Shown: in pieces, positions 29,805 to 38,005 of the stretch
Position numbering within the stretch: position 1 is the stretch's first letter
Layout: each line of letters begins with the position of its first letter
Assembly: GCA_947501445.1 (NCBI GenBank)
Contig: CANMVS010000011.1
Span: 1-64,000, forward strand
DNA from: an uncultured Rhizobiaceae group bacterium
GTDB lineage: Bacteria > Pseudomonadota > Alphaproteobacteria > Rhizobiales > Rhizobiaceae
Reading direction: 5' to 3'
Length of the DNA: 64,000 nt
The notes under the pieces: generated by a model
The model's input: only the letters and a program-made list of their open reading frames with translations
Told to the model about the DNA's origin: nothing
The model's database searches: none
Program-made: the position numbers and the translations under genes

Positions 29805-29907
29805 TAGACCGTTTCACGTTTTTTCAGAAACGGGACACCGGTGTCGGCCTTTGATTTTGTTGATGCATTCAGATTTTGCCGATTCCATCAAAATCTGAAT
29901 AGCTCTA
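29805..29907 (+). repeat. 103-bp dispersed hairpin repeat, full copy 2
   Basis: Full-length copy, TAGACC to GCTCTA. Its second stem reads ATTCAGATTTTG paired with CAAAATCTGAAT. Relative to copy 1 one G-C pair has become A-T on both arms, a compensatory change that preserves the hairpin. It lies 72 bases downstream of the pabC stop. Confidence 0.92.
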
Positions 29908-29978
29908 GCGGTGCTCTTAAGCATAAACCTGCGCGGGATGGAAGGGCATCCATGTTGAATACCAGGTTCCACGGGCAA

Positions 29979-30620
29979 TTATTCAACATACCGCGCCTGC
30001 ATCAGCCCACGCAGTGAATTACCAATGAATATGGCTTTTGCGCTGACCAGGTCGGCCGGTGTCAATATTGCTTCGCGGGCGCGACCCTGATCAAGCAATT
30101 CCTGCCGCAAAACACCGCGTAGCAGACCGCATTGCAAAGCCGGTGTGAGCAATGGTCTTTCACCGGTTGTTTCGAGGAAGATGTTGCTGATGGTGCCCTC
30201 GCACAGTTCTTCGCGCTCATTGAGAAGGAGAACCTCATCGGCAGACCGTGCGTTGAATTCCTGGCGGGCCAGTACATATTGGCCACGGTTTGTGGTCTTG
30301 TGCTGCAGGAGTGTATCGGTGCTGTCCAAACGGGTGCTGGCTATTGCGAGGGTCCAGATCTTATTCGGATCGGTTGCAACGAAGGGGTAGGTATTGATCG
30401 TGACCTTTGCATTCGCAGACATTTCCAACCGAACACGCTGTGCATCATCATAGGCGGGCAGTGTATCCAGCTGTCGTCGGATGGTCTGCAGGTCGCAGGT
30501 GATATCGAGTGCATTTGCAGATTGCGACAATCTTTCCAAATGCAGTTCAATGCGGCTGATGTGGCCATCAACACTGCGGTACATTGTTTCGATCAAATTG
30601 ATTTCGGTGGGTACATTCAT
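29979..30620 (-). CDS. pabC: Aminodeoxychorismate lyase-like, class IV aminotransferase
   Basis: 213 aa PLP enzyme of fold type IV. The Schiff-base lysine is K108 in LLQHKTTNRGQY and the cofactor-binding glutamate is E141 in ELCEGTISNIF. The C-terminal LTPALQCGLLRGVLRQELL is typical of PabC and IlvE relatives. It is shorter than E. coli PabC (about 270 aa), as in the compact rhizobial forms. Encoded directly after pabB, it very likely converts 4-amino-4-deoxychorismate to p-aminobenzoate for folate. Confidence 0.88.
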   Translation of the reverse strand: MNVPTEINLIETMYRSVDGHISRIELHLERLSQSANALDITCDLQTIRRQLDTLPAYDDAQRVRLEMSANAKVTINTYPFVATDPNKIWTLAIASTRLDSTDTLLQHKTTNRGQYVLARQEFNARSADEVLLLNEREELCEGTISNIFLETTGERPLLTPALQCGLLRGVLRQELLDQGRAREAILTPADLVSAKAIFIGNSLRGLMQARYVE

Positions 30621-30641
30621 TTTATGGATGCCGTTTCAATA

Positions 30642-30689
30642 GGTGTTCTGGCTCAATCGGTGTTCCGGCTTAATCGGTGTTCTGGGCCG
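30642..30689. repeat. 17-bp tandem repeat at the pabB 3' end
   Basis: Units start at 30642, 30659 and 30676 with a 17-base period (GGTGTTCTGGCTCAATC, one or two changes per unit, third unit partial). The array spans the pabB stop codon (30670-30672) and the gap to pabC. It looks like a recent small tandem duplication. Confidence 0.75.
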
Positions 30690-31836
30690 TTGCGGCCAAT
30701 GCAAACCGCGCCTTGATCAGGCACTCTTCATATTCGGCCTGTACATCGGAATCGAAAATTATGCCGCCGCCGACGTTGAAAACAGCATGTCCATCGCCGT
30801 AGAGGCTGATCGTGCGTATGGCAACATTGAACTCCATTGTACCGCCAGGGGCTATCCAGCCAATGGATCCGCAATAGGCGTTGCGGTCTGTATCTTCCAG
30901 TTCACGGATAATTTCCATCGCCCTTATCTTCGGCGCCCCGGTTATGGAACCACAGGGAAATATGGCACGCATGACATCGGCGATGCCGTTGGTGCGATCA
31001 AGCCTGCCACGCACAGTGCTGACCATTTGATGTACTGTGGCGAAACTTTCCACACCGTAAAGTCGCGGCACATGAACGCTGCCTGCTGTGCACACGCGGG
31101 AGAGATCGTTGCGCAACAGATCCACAATCATCAAGTTTTCGCTGCGACATTTTGGGTCTTCTTCAAGCTGCTGCTTGAGGTGCTGATCCTGCTCTTTTGT
31201 TTTGCCGCGCGGCGCAGTGCCTTTCATGGGCTTGCTTTCGATCCAGCCATCATGGGCGACACGAAAGAATAATTCCGGAGATCTGGATACGATCTGCGGG
31301 CCATCCAGGGCCACAAGCGCGCTATGGGCGACAGCCTGGCGCGCGCGCAGGCTGTTGAACAATTCCGCCGCAGTGCTGGCACAATGGGCTGTGATATCAA
31401 ATGTCAGATTGGCCTGAAAACAATCGCCCGCATGCAAATGGCGGTGAAGCTGATCGAAGCGTTGTCGGTATTCATCAAAATTCCAGCGGGGTGACCATTG
31501 CGCCAGTCCCGCATCCAGATTGGTCTGCTGCAGAATTTCCAAAGACGCATCCGGGGCCTGTGGTGCGCTGTAAATGCCAAAACACATGAGCGGGCAGGCG
31601 CGTTGATCGGTGTCCCTTGGTTTTATCCGCCTGGCCAGGGCTGGTTCCAGCACGTGACCGGCCTCATAGCTTAAAAACCCCGCCGACCATTTGCCCTGTT
31701 CGCGGGCTTTTTCCAATGCGGTGAAAACCGGAGCCACATCATCGATTGTCCATGCAGTCAGGATCTGTTCTGCGTCGGTGAAAAACAGATTCTCGCCGGT
31801 AAAATCATTCCGGAAAAGTACAAATTTGTCATGCAT
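30670..31836 (-). CDS. pabB: Aminodeoxychorismate synthase component I
   Basis: 388 aa chorismate-binding enzyme that forms 4-amino-4-deoxychorismate from chorismate and ammonia. The ATG at 31836 is taken, and a GTG two codons earlier is possible. The active-site segment KPMKGTAPRG (about 201-210) carries the PabB-type nucleophilic lysine. ENLMIVDLLRNDLSRVC, PCGSITGAPKIRAMEIIRELE and FNVGGGIIFDSD follow. The N-terminal domain is short, as in the PabB of PabB-PabC operons. No pabA (glutamine amidotransferase) gene is in the window. pabC follows 49 bases later, and the 3' end overlaps a 17-bp tandem repeat. Confidence 0.92.
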   Translation of the reverse strand: MHDKFVLFRNDFTGENLFFTDAEQILTAWTIDDVAPVFTALEKAREQGKWSAGFLSYEAGHVLEPALARRIKPRDTDQRACPLMCFGIYSAPQAPDASLEILQQTNLDAGLAQWSPRWNFDEYRQRFDQLHRHLHAGDCFQANLTFDITAHCASTAAELFNSLRARQAVAHSALVALDGPQIVSRSPELFFRVAHDGWIESKPMKGTAPRGKTKEQDQHLKQQLEEDPKCRSENLMIVDLLRNDLSRVCTAGSVHVPRLYGVESFATVHQMVSTVRGRLDRTNGIADVMRAIFPCGSITGAPKIRAMEIIRELEDTDRNAYCGSIGWIAPGGTMEFNVAIRTISLYGDGHAVFNVGGGIIFDSDVQAEYEECLIKARFALAATAQNTD

Positions 31837-32059
31837 GGGCACGTCGATTGTGTCGGGTTGGAAAATGCGCTGTAACAGCCTGTTCGCAAGGACCCGGTGC
31901 TGCAGACGCCGTTCAGCCGATATTGATCCGGCCTTTTGTGACCAGGCACGGGTGGTCTATACCGCATATCCGGCCTTGGCAATGTCCCAATCGGCGCTGC
32001 GATGACGCTATTTGCGCCATCGTGGCTGATGGCCAACGCGGACACATGCTCTTCGTTGG

Positions 32060-33946
32060 CTATTTTGCACTGGCCAATTGCGCGTCGAGTTCTTCCAGCT
32101 CATCAATCAGCCCTTCGATCATCGACAGGCCACGCGACCAGAATGCCGGATCGCTGGCATCAAGATTGAAAGGGGCCAGCAGCTCGGAATGATGTTTGGT
32201 GCCACCTGCCTGGAGCATTTCAAAATATTTGTCCTGAAATCCGTCGGCAGAGTTTTGATAGACCGCATAGAGCGAGTTCACCAGACAATCACCGAATGCA
32301 TAGGCATAGACGTAAAACGGTGAGTGTATAAAATGCGGGATATAGGTCCAGAACGTCTCATATCCGGGTGATATGCGAATGGCAGGACCAAGGCTCTCAT
32401 GCTGTATGGACAGCCACAGTTCTCCAATTTGCTCGGAGGTCAATTCTCCGTTGCGGCGGGCAAGATGAACTTTGCGCTCGAATTGATAGAACGCAATCTG
32501 CCGAACAACTGTGTTGATCATGTCCTCAACTTTTTGAGACAGCATGGCCTTGCGTTCGCGGGCGTCCGAGGTGTTGTTCAACAAGGCGCGAAAGGTCAGC
32601 ATTTCACCAAACACCGAGGCAGTCTCTGCAAGGGTCAGCGGCGTTTGTGCCATCAACGTGCCCTGATCAGCAGCCAATACCTGGTGGACACCATGGCCAA
32701 GTTCATGGGCCAGAGTCATCACGTCACGCGGCTTGCCCATATAATTGAGCAGAACATAGGGATGAACAGACGGCACGGTTGGATGGGCAAAGGCACCGGG
32801 CGCTTTGCCCGTGCGCACGGGTGCATCAATCCAATTGCGATCAAAGAAACGCCCGGCAATTTCAGACATGCGTGGGTCAAATTCACCATAGGCCGACAGG
32901 ACGGTATCGCGGGCCTGATCCCACTTGATCAGCGACTGCGGTGTTTCGGGGAGCGGTGCATTGCGGTCCCAATAATCCATCACATCCATGCCGAGCCATT
33001 TTGCCTTCATGGCGTAGTAGCGATGCGACAGCCGCGGATAGGCCTGTGATACTGCATCAGCCAACGCATCAACAACATTGCGCTCAACGCGGTTTGCTAG
33101 GTGTCGGCTGTCAGCAATATCTTCAAATCCGCGCCAGCGATCGGAGATTTCCTTGTCTTTTGCCAAAGTATTGGTGATCAGAGTGAAGGTGCGAATGTTT
33201 TCGCCAAAGGTTTGGGAAAGTGCCTTCGCAGCGGCCGCCCGCTCCTCACCATCGGCTGATTGCAGTTTGTTAAGTGTCGGCTCCAGGCTCAATGGTTTAC
33301 CATCGATATCAAACCTGAGTGCTGACATGGTTTCGTCGAACAACCGGTTCCACGCGCCGTGGCCGGTCACTGATTTTTCGTGAAACAGCTGTTCGATACG
33401 ATCTTCAAGCTGATAGGGGCGGTCTTTACGCAAATCAATAAGCCAGGGACTATAGGCACGTGTGGCAGCATCCCCTTCAATAGCGGCCTCAATTATGGCA
33501 TCTTCGATACGGTTGATTTCCAGCGTGAAAAACAACAGCTGGCTGCTTATATCGGTAATGCGCGATTGCATGTCGCCATAAAATTTTGCTCTGGCCGGAT
33601 CGCTGGTATCTGTGAAATAGGTCAGTCCCGCAAAGGAGATCATGCGGCCCATCAGCTCCTCAAGCGCCTCATATTCCACCAGAGCTGCGCCAAGCCCCTT
33701 TTCACCGCCGGTCTCAGCGGCGGTTTTGAGTTGACCCTTCCAGTCTTTTTCAAACGCGTCGCAACGGCGCGCGGCGTCGTCCAGATCACGTGAGAGTTCC
33801 ACTGAGTCCAGTGAGGGATACAGGTCACCCAAATTCCATTCCGGCAGGGCTCCCAGCTCATCTGATTGTACAGAATTCGTGGCTGCATCTGCGGCAGAAT
33901 GGCTCACCGGTTGATTGCCGATTGTTCTGTATGATATTAGGGGCAT
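32060..33946 (-). CDS. pepF: M3 family oligoendopeptidase F
   Basis: 628 aa cytosolic zinc metallopeptidase. The zinc motif HELGH is at about 410-414 in LAHELGHGVHQVL, and the third ligand is a glutamate in the downstream helix ETASVFGEML. An N-terminal helical region (about 30-200) and the C-terminal segment ISPGYETFWTYIPHFIHSPFYVYAYAFG agree with the PepF clade. It degrades oligopeptides of about 7-17 residues. The length is usual. GAGAGG precedes the start. Transcribed alone. Confidence 0.93.
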   Translation of the reverse strand: MPLISYRTIGNQPVSHSAADAATNSVQSDELGALPEWNLGDLYPSLDSVELSRDLDDAARRCDAFEKDWKGQLKTAAETGGEKGLGAALVEYEALEELMGRMISFAGLTYFTDTSDPARAKFYGDMQSRITDISSQLLFFTLEINRIEDAIIEAAIEGDAATRAYSPWLIDLRKDRPYQLEDRIEQLFHEKSVTGHGAWNRLFDETMSALRFDIDGKPLSLEPTLNKLQSADGEERAAAAKALSQTFGENIRTFTLITNTLAKDKEISDRWRGFEDIADSRHLANRVERNVVDALADAVSQAYPRLSHRYYAMKAKWLGMDVMDYWDRNAPLPETPQSLIKWDQARDTVLSAYGEFDPRMSEIAGRFFDRNWIDAPVRTGKAPGAFAHPTVPSVHPYVLLNYMGKPRDVMTLAHELGHGVHQVLAADQGTLMAQTPLTLAETASVFGEMLTFRALLNNTSDARERKAMLSQKVEDMINTVVRQIAFYQFERKVHLARRNGELTSEQIGELWLSIQHESLGPAIRISPGYETFWTYIPHFIHSPFYVYAYAFGDCLVNSLYAVYQNSADGFQDKYFEMLQAGGTKHHSELLAPFNLDASDPAFWSRGLSMIEGLIDELEELDAQLASAK

Positions 33947-34285
33947 GTGCGGGGCCTCTCAGGACGTTACTCGACCCTGCAATTTCAGGGTCTGGGGGGC
34001 AAGTCTCCAGACAGTTAATATCATAATGAGCTGTGGAGTTAATTGTTCGGTGAAGGGATTTTCACGAATTGACATAGTTTGACATGATTCGGGAATTAAA
34101 AAACGGGATTAATTCACTCCTTGTTAGTTGTTCGTTCACTATAAATGTCAAATGACACGCAGTGTGAGTACATTGCCATGCTCTCACCGCAATTTTCGTA
34201 CAGCAGTCGCTGTGTGGGTAAACCGGAGCGGGTATTTTCCGGATTTCCCCAGATGGTCCGGTTGACCGGAAACAATTTAGGCACA
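33947..34285. other. Divergent intergenic region between pepF and the DUF882 gene
   Basis: No gene is supported apart from possible upstream extension of the DUF882 frame to 34145. A perfect 7-bp inverted repeat GAATTAA/TTAATTC (34093-34115) sits in the AT-rich middle and could be an operator. Two TTGACAT sequences (34069 and 34079) are -35-like, but neither has a clear -10 partner. Confidence 0.4.
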
Positions 34286-36349
34286 ATGATCCAGGTGGAT
34301 GGCGGGATTGCAGGGGTTTTATTCAGTTTGTTAGGGTGTACCAACAGATTTGCCAGTTTGGCCGGTCCGCGCTGCCTTCTTATGGCCGTGACTGTGGCTG
34401 TTTTTGCCAGTCTCCTTGCAACGGCTCCGGTGCGTGCGGAAACCCGTTCGCTTAGCCTGTATTTCGTCCATACAAAAGAGCGTGCAACCATCACGTTCAA
34501 GAAAAACGGACGCTACAATCAGGCGGGCCTCAAAAAGCTCAACCGCTTTCTGCGCGACTGGCGTCAAAAGGAATCCACCAAAATGGATCCACGTCTGTTC
34601 GATCTCCTGTGGGAGGTTTATCAGGCCAGCGGATCGAAGAAACACATTCATGTGGTGTCGGCCTATCGTTCACCAAAAACCAATGCCTTGTTGCGCAAAC
34701 GCTCACGCGGTGTGGCGAAAAAGAGCCAGCATATCCGCGGCAGGGCGATGGATTTTTATCTGCCGGATGTTCCAATCAAGAAGTTGCGCCGTATCGGCAT
34801 GAAATTTCAGGTTGGCGGTGTCGGTTACTACCCCAAGTCCGGTTCACCCTTTGTGCATCTGGACATTGGCAGTGTGCGCTCATGGCCACGCATGAACCGC
34901 AGGGAACTGTCACAATTGTTTCCCAAAGGCAAAACGCTGCATCTGCCATCAGATGGCAAACCATTGCCCGGCTATAAACAGGCATTGGCTGATTACAAGT
35001 CCCGCGTGAGTTCCAAGGCAATACAGGTCGCTGGCGGCGGAGCGAAAAGAAAATCGTCGGGTGGTGGAAATGTGATTGCCGGTTTGTTTAACCGCAAGGA
35101 TAAAAAACCTGATCCGAAGCCTTCAAGGGCCCAGACACAGGTCGCTGCGGTGGCAACGCCCGTGGATTCAAATCCGACCCTGGCTTCGGCCTTTGTGCCC
35201 AATCCAGCCGTCGTTCCGCGTCCCGAGGCGCGACCGAACCCACCGGATGCAGGTGTTCAGGTCGCGCTGGCCCAAATTACCACTGAAGTTGCCAATGCAC
35301 CTCAGCTGGCCCCTCAAAGCGATGTTGCGCCCCGGCAGAGCGATAGTGCTGCGCAGCAGGCAGGTGCCATTCCGGAACAGGGCGGTGTACCAATCATTGT
35401 GCCTGGTCCTGAAGCCGTACAGGATCCTGTAGCTGTTGCCGCGCTTGACGACAGACGCGTGGTTGATGAGCGTCGGGCTGTCGAAACAGCGCTGCTATCC
35501 GCACCGCTTCGCCGCACCAGTGGAACCGGTGACGCCGATGTTCCATTCATCCTGGCGTCTGTACGACCTCAGTCCAGGCCGAGTGCGGTATCAGGTGACT
35601 TGCCGGTGCCTTCTTATGCCACAACAGGGTTTGCATCCAAGCCTTTGACACGCGCTGACATTCGCGAAAATGTGCTCGTCCCATCAAGGACACCTGAAAA
35701 TGTGCTGGTGCCTTCGGGCGCTTTGGCACCTTCTGAAGCACAGCCGGCACCCAACACGTCGCAATTGGCCTATGTTCCATTGCCAACACTGCGGCCCGAT
35801 TTTGCGGGGCAGGATACCGGGATTTTGACGGCGTCGCTTGATGCAGGCGCTGCGATTACACAAACCGGCACACCTGCGCCGGGTATGCCGATACCGACAC
35901 CTTCGCCATTGTGGGTCGCGCGCAATGCACCTGAAATGGTCGCGCAGCCACCGGTTCAGATTGCCCTGGCACCAACAAGTGGCGAGACCAGTCAGTCAGA
36001 CTCCGATATTCGTGCCAATGCCTTTTTGCCCGCACCACAGATGCAAAAAAGCAAAGGTGGCCGCCCGCGCCCAAGCGATGCAGCTCAAAATCGGCCATCC
36101 TCGCTTCGTCAGGAAGCTGTCTGGTCGCAAAACATGATGAATGGCAGAACGTTTGATTCCACCCGGGTTGCAGCCTTGAACCGACCGGTCAGCGCGCCTG
36201 AGTTTGTTTCACATTATATGCGCTCAGTACCGAGCACGATCCATGTCGAAGGCTTTTCGCCTGACAACCGTGTCGCCAGTGCAGACCAGTTCAGCGGACG
36301 TGCGGTCAATTTCATGACCGTCGCGCGATTTGAAACCCGCAGCCAGTAA
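34286..36349 (+). CDS. DUF882 / M15-like peptidase with long disordered tail
   Basis: About 687 aa from the ATG at 34286; the frame is open from 34145 and the true start is uncertain. A signal sequence ends at TAPVRAET. The DUF882 domain (about 54-215) is related to M15 peptidases: SAYRSPKTNALL, SQHIRGRAMDFYLP (zinc-type His149 and Asp156) and FVHLDIGSVRSWP. These suggest a periplasmic LD/DD-peptidase-like role on peptidoglycan. The remaining 450 residues are Pro/Ala/Gln/Val-rich, with short degenerate motifs such as ENVLVPS repeated, and are probably disordered. It is much longer than the usual DUF882 protein of about 200-400 aa. Single gene. Confidence 0.82.
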   Translation: MIQVDGGIAGVLFSLLGCTNRFASLAGPRCLLMAVTVAVFASLLATAPVRAETRSLSLYFVHTKERATITFKKNGRYNQAGLKKLNRFLRDWRQKESTKMDPRLFDLLWEVYQASGSKKHIHVVSAYRSPKTNALLRKRSRGVAKKSQHIRGRAMDFYLPDVPIKKLRRIGMKFQVGGVGYYPKSGSPFVHLDIGSVRSWPRMNRRELSQLFPKGKTLHLPSDGKPLPGYKQALADYKSRVSSKAIQVAGGGAKRKSSGGGNVIAGLFNRKDKKPDPKPSRAQTQVAAVATPVDSNPTLASAFVPNPAVVPRPEARPNPPDAGVQVALAQITTEVANAPQLAPQSDVAPRQSDSAAQQAGAIPEQGGVPIIVPGPEAVQDPVAVAALDDRRVVDERRAVETALLSAPLRRTSGTGDADVPFILASVRPQSRPSAVSGDLPVPSYATTGFASKPLTRADIRENVLVPSRTPENVLVPSGALAPSEAQPAPNTSQLAYVPLPTLRPDFAGQDTGILTASLDAGAAITQTGTPAPGMPIPTPSPLWVARNAPEMVAQPPVQIALAPTSGETSQSDSDIRANAFLPAPQMQKSKGGRPRPSDAAQNRPSSLRQEAVWSQNMMNGRTFDSTRVAALNRPVSAPEFVSHYMRSVPSTIHVEGFSPDNRVASADQFSGRAVNFMTVARFETRSQ

Positions 36350-36378
36350 CTGCGGGTGATTGCCAAAAATTCAAATAG

Positions 36379-36642
36379 CTATTCTTCAGGTGGTGATTCG
36401 ATCATGCCCAATGCATGAAGATAGGTATCCAGAATGGCTTCCTGTTCCATGCGTTCGTTTTGATCCAGCTTGCGGATAGAAACGACTTTCCGAAGGATCT
36501 TGGCATCAAAACCCATTGATTTTGCTTCACCGTAAACTTCCTTGATGTCGTCGGCGATGGTCTTCTTTTCTTCTTCAAGCCTTTCAATACGCTCGATAAA
36601 TGCGCGTAGTTGATCTCTGGCTATTCCGTGGGCTTCCGACAT
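36379..36642 (-). CDS. gapR: GapR family nucleoid-associated protein (DUF2312)
   Basis: 87 aa. The sequence [21 protein letters not shown] followed by [26 protein letters not shown] is the DUF2312 signature. The family includes Caulobacter GapR, a tetrameric protein that clamps overtwisted DNA ahead of replication and transcription and stimulates topoisomerases. The whole protein is one helical domain of the family length. Single gene on the minus strand, convergent with the DUF882 gene. Confidence 0.93.
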   Translation of the reverse strand: MSEAHGIARDQLRAFIERIERLEEEKKTIADDIKEVYGEAKSMGFDAKILRKVVSIRKLDQNERMEQEAILDTYLHALGMIESPPEE

Positions 36643-36939
36643 TCATCACTCCTGTGCAATCGGTTTGTGGATAGTTTGGAAAGGGAACAGTTTTCCCGGT
36701 CCTGTTATCGCGAAAATGTAAATGAGAGGTTCATGGCAAGCGGGTTGCTGACATGAACCATGAAGAACGGCCCCGACACGTGCCCTGTCAATGTGTCCGC
36801 GTCAAGGACATATGCGTTACGATTGGTGGCAAATTTTGTCCGCGCTCGTCGTTCGAGCAGCGCGTTGTGCTTTGCACGGCAATTGTTTTGCGGTCACCGC
36901 TGTTATTGCGCAGCGACAATCATGTATTCCGCGTTGATC
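36643..36939. other. Intergenic region upstream of gapR
   Basis: Nearly 300 bases between gapR and the DUF1244 gene. Both genes are on the minus strand, so this is the gapR promoter and the DUF1244 3' end. Plus-strand open frames here have no family resemblance and no good ribosome site. I see no clear hairpin. Confidence 0.4.
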
Positions 36940-37248
36940 CTATCCGTGATCCTTGTGGGATTGGGCAAAGGCCGCCTGTTGCTGCGGAGTCGCCACGCTC
37001 TGGTGCATCCTCTTCCAATCGTCATAGGCCATGCCATAGATCAATTCCCGGGCCTGTGCTTTGTCCAGCGCTACGCCTGCTTCATTGGCGGCATCCTGAT
37101 ACCAGTTGGACAGGCAGTTGCGGCAAAAGCCTCCAAGGTTCATCAGATCAATGTTCTGAACATCGGTTCTCTTGCGCAAATGGGCGACAAGCGTTCTGAA
37201 TGCCGCTGCCTCAAATTCGGTCTGCTGCTCTTTGGTCAATTGGGTCAT
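36940..37248 (-). CDS. DUF1244 family protein
   Basis: 102 aa from an ATG at 37248 preceded by GGAG at seven bases. An upstream frame to 37275 lacks such a site. The conserved core is EAAAFRTLVAHLRKRTDVQNIDLMNLGGFCRNCLSNWY, with the paired cysteines FCRNC, then RELIYGMAYDDWK. This small helical family is common in proteobacteria and its function is unknown. The C-x-x-C pair may bind metal or act in redox, which is inference. Confidence 0.9.
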   Translation of the reverse strand: MTQLTKEQQTEFEAAAFRTLVAHLRKRTDVQNIDLMNLGGFCRNCLSNWYQDAANEAGVALDKAQARELIYGMAYDDWKRMHQSVATPQQQAAFAQSHKDHG

Positions 37249-37552
37249 CGTGTTTCTCCAACGGGTGTCGGTCAAAAAGTATTGGCTTGTTACCGGTTAT
37301 ATAATCCTGCAAGGGCGCAAATAGTATCCCTGAATTCAACGTGCTCTGTTTTCAACCGGATATACAGCGCCGTTGTGGCCACAAACGGACAACAGGGGTT
37401 GTTCCAACTATCCGAACTGCACAACACGCGGCATTGAAAATCAAAATTACGTCATCAGATGCACTCGAATTGGGTCGGATTCGTTGACATTGTATTGTCC
37501 AATGCGGCACATAACACCATGTCGAGTTTTCAATTGGGATGTTAAGCGCACA
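37249..37552. other. Divergent intergenic region between DUF1244 and DUF1036-pyk
   Basis: About 300 bases that should contain the promoter for the DUF1036-pyk operon. A TTGACA at 37483-37488 resembles a -35 box, but the best -10 candidate (CATAAC) is about 20 bases away, so I do not call a promoter. No other feature is seen. Confidence 0.4.
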
Positions 37553-38005
37553 GTGGATGTAAATCGATTTATTCAATGGCGTGGCGCACTGGGCCTGCTG
37601 GCTGTCTGCGGTGCTTTGACAATGGCAGATGATGCACGCGCCGATTTTCGTGTTTGCAATGGAACACAGAACCTGGTCGGTGTTGCCATCGGCTATCGTG
37701 GTGAAGAAGGCTGGGTCACTGAAGGCTGGTGGCAGGTTCCTGCAACGTCATGTGCAACTGTCATAGAAGGTACGCTGGCGGCGCGCTATTACTATGTCTA
37801 TGCCGAAGACGCTGCACGTGGCGGTCGCTGGGGCGGTGATGTCAATATGTGTGTCGCGGAAGATGAATTTAAAATTACCGGTGTGCAAAACTGTTTTACC
37901 AGAGGTTTCATGCGCATGGGCTTCAAGGAATATGATACCGGGCAGCAATCGAGCTGGATGGTCCAGCTCTCTGATTCGGCTGAAATAGAGGAAGGTCAAA
38001 ATTAA
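37553..38005 (+). CDS. DUF1036 secreted protein
   Basis: 150 aa from a GTG at 37553, which gives a standard signal peptide (RGALGLLAVCGALTMADDARA) and a mature N terminus DFRVCN. The frame is open further upstream to 37373, so the start is uncertain and its ribosome site is weak. The mature domain has NGTQNLVGVAIGYRGEEGWVTEGWW and four or more cysteines (VCNGT, TSCAT, NMCVAE, QNCF), typical of DUF1036, a small periplasmic domain of unknown function. Its TAA overlaps the ATG of pyk by one base, so the two are translationally coupled. The physiological link is unknown. Confidence 0.88.
   Translation: MDVNRFIQWRGALGLLAVCGALTMADDARADFRVCNGTQNLVGVAIGYRGEEGWVTEGWWQVPATSCATVIEGTLAARYYYVYAEDAARGGRWGGDVNMCVAEDEFKITGVQNCFTRGFMRMGFKEYDTGQQSSWMVQLSDSAEIEEGQN

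Noticed and set aside
36753-37437. Plus-strand open frames opposite the DUF1244 gene
   Set aside because: They are antisense to the conserved DUF1244 gene or run into untranslated DNA, have no ribosome site and resemble no family.
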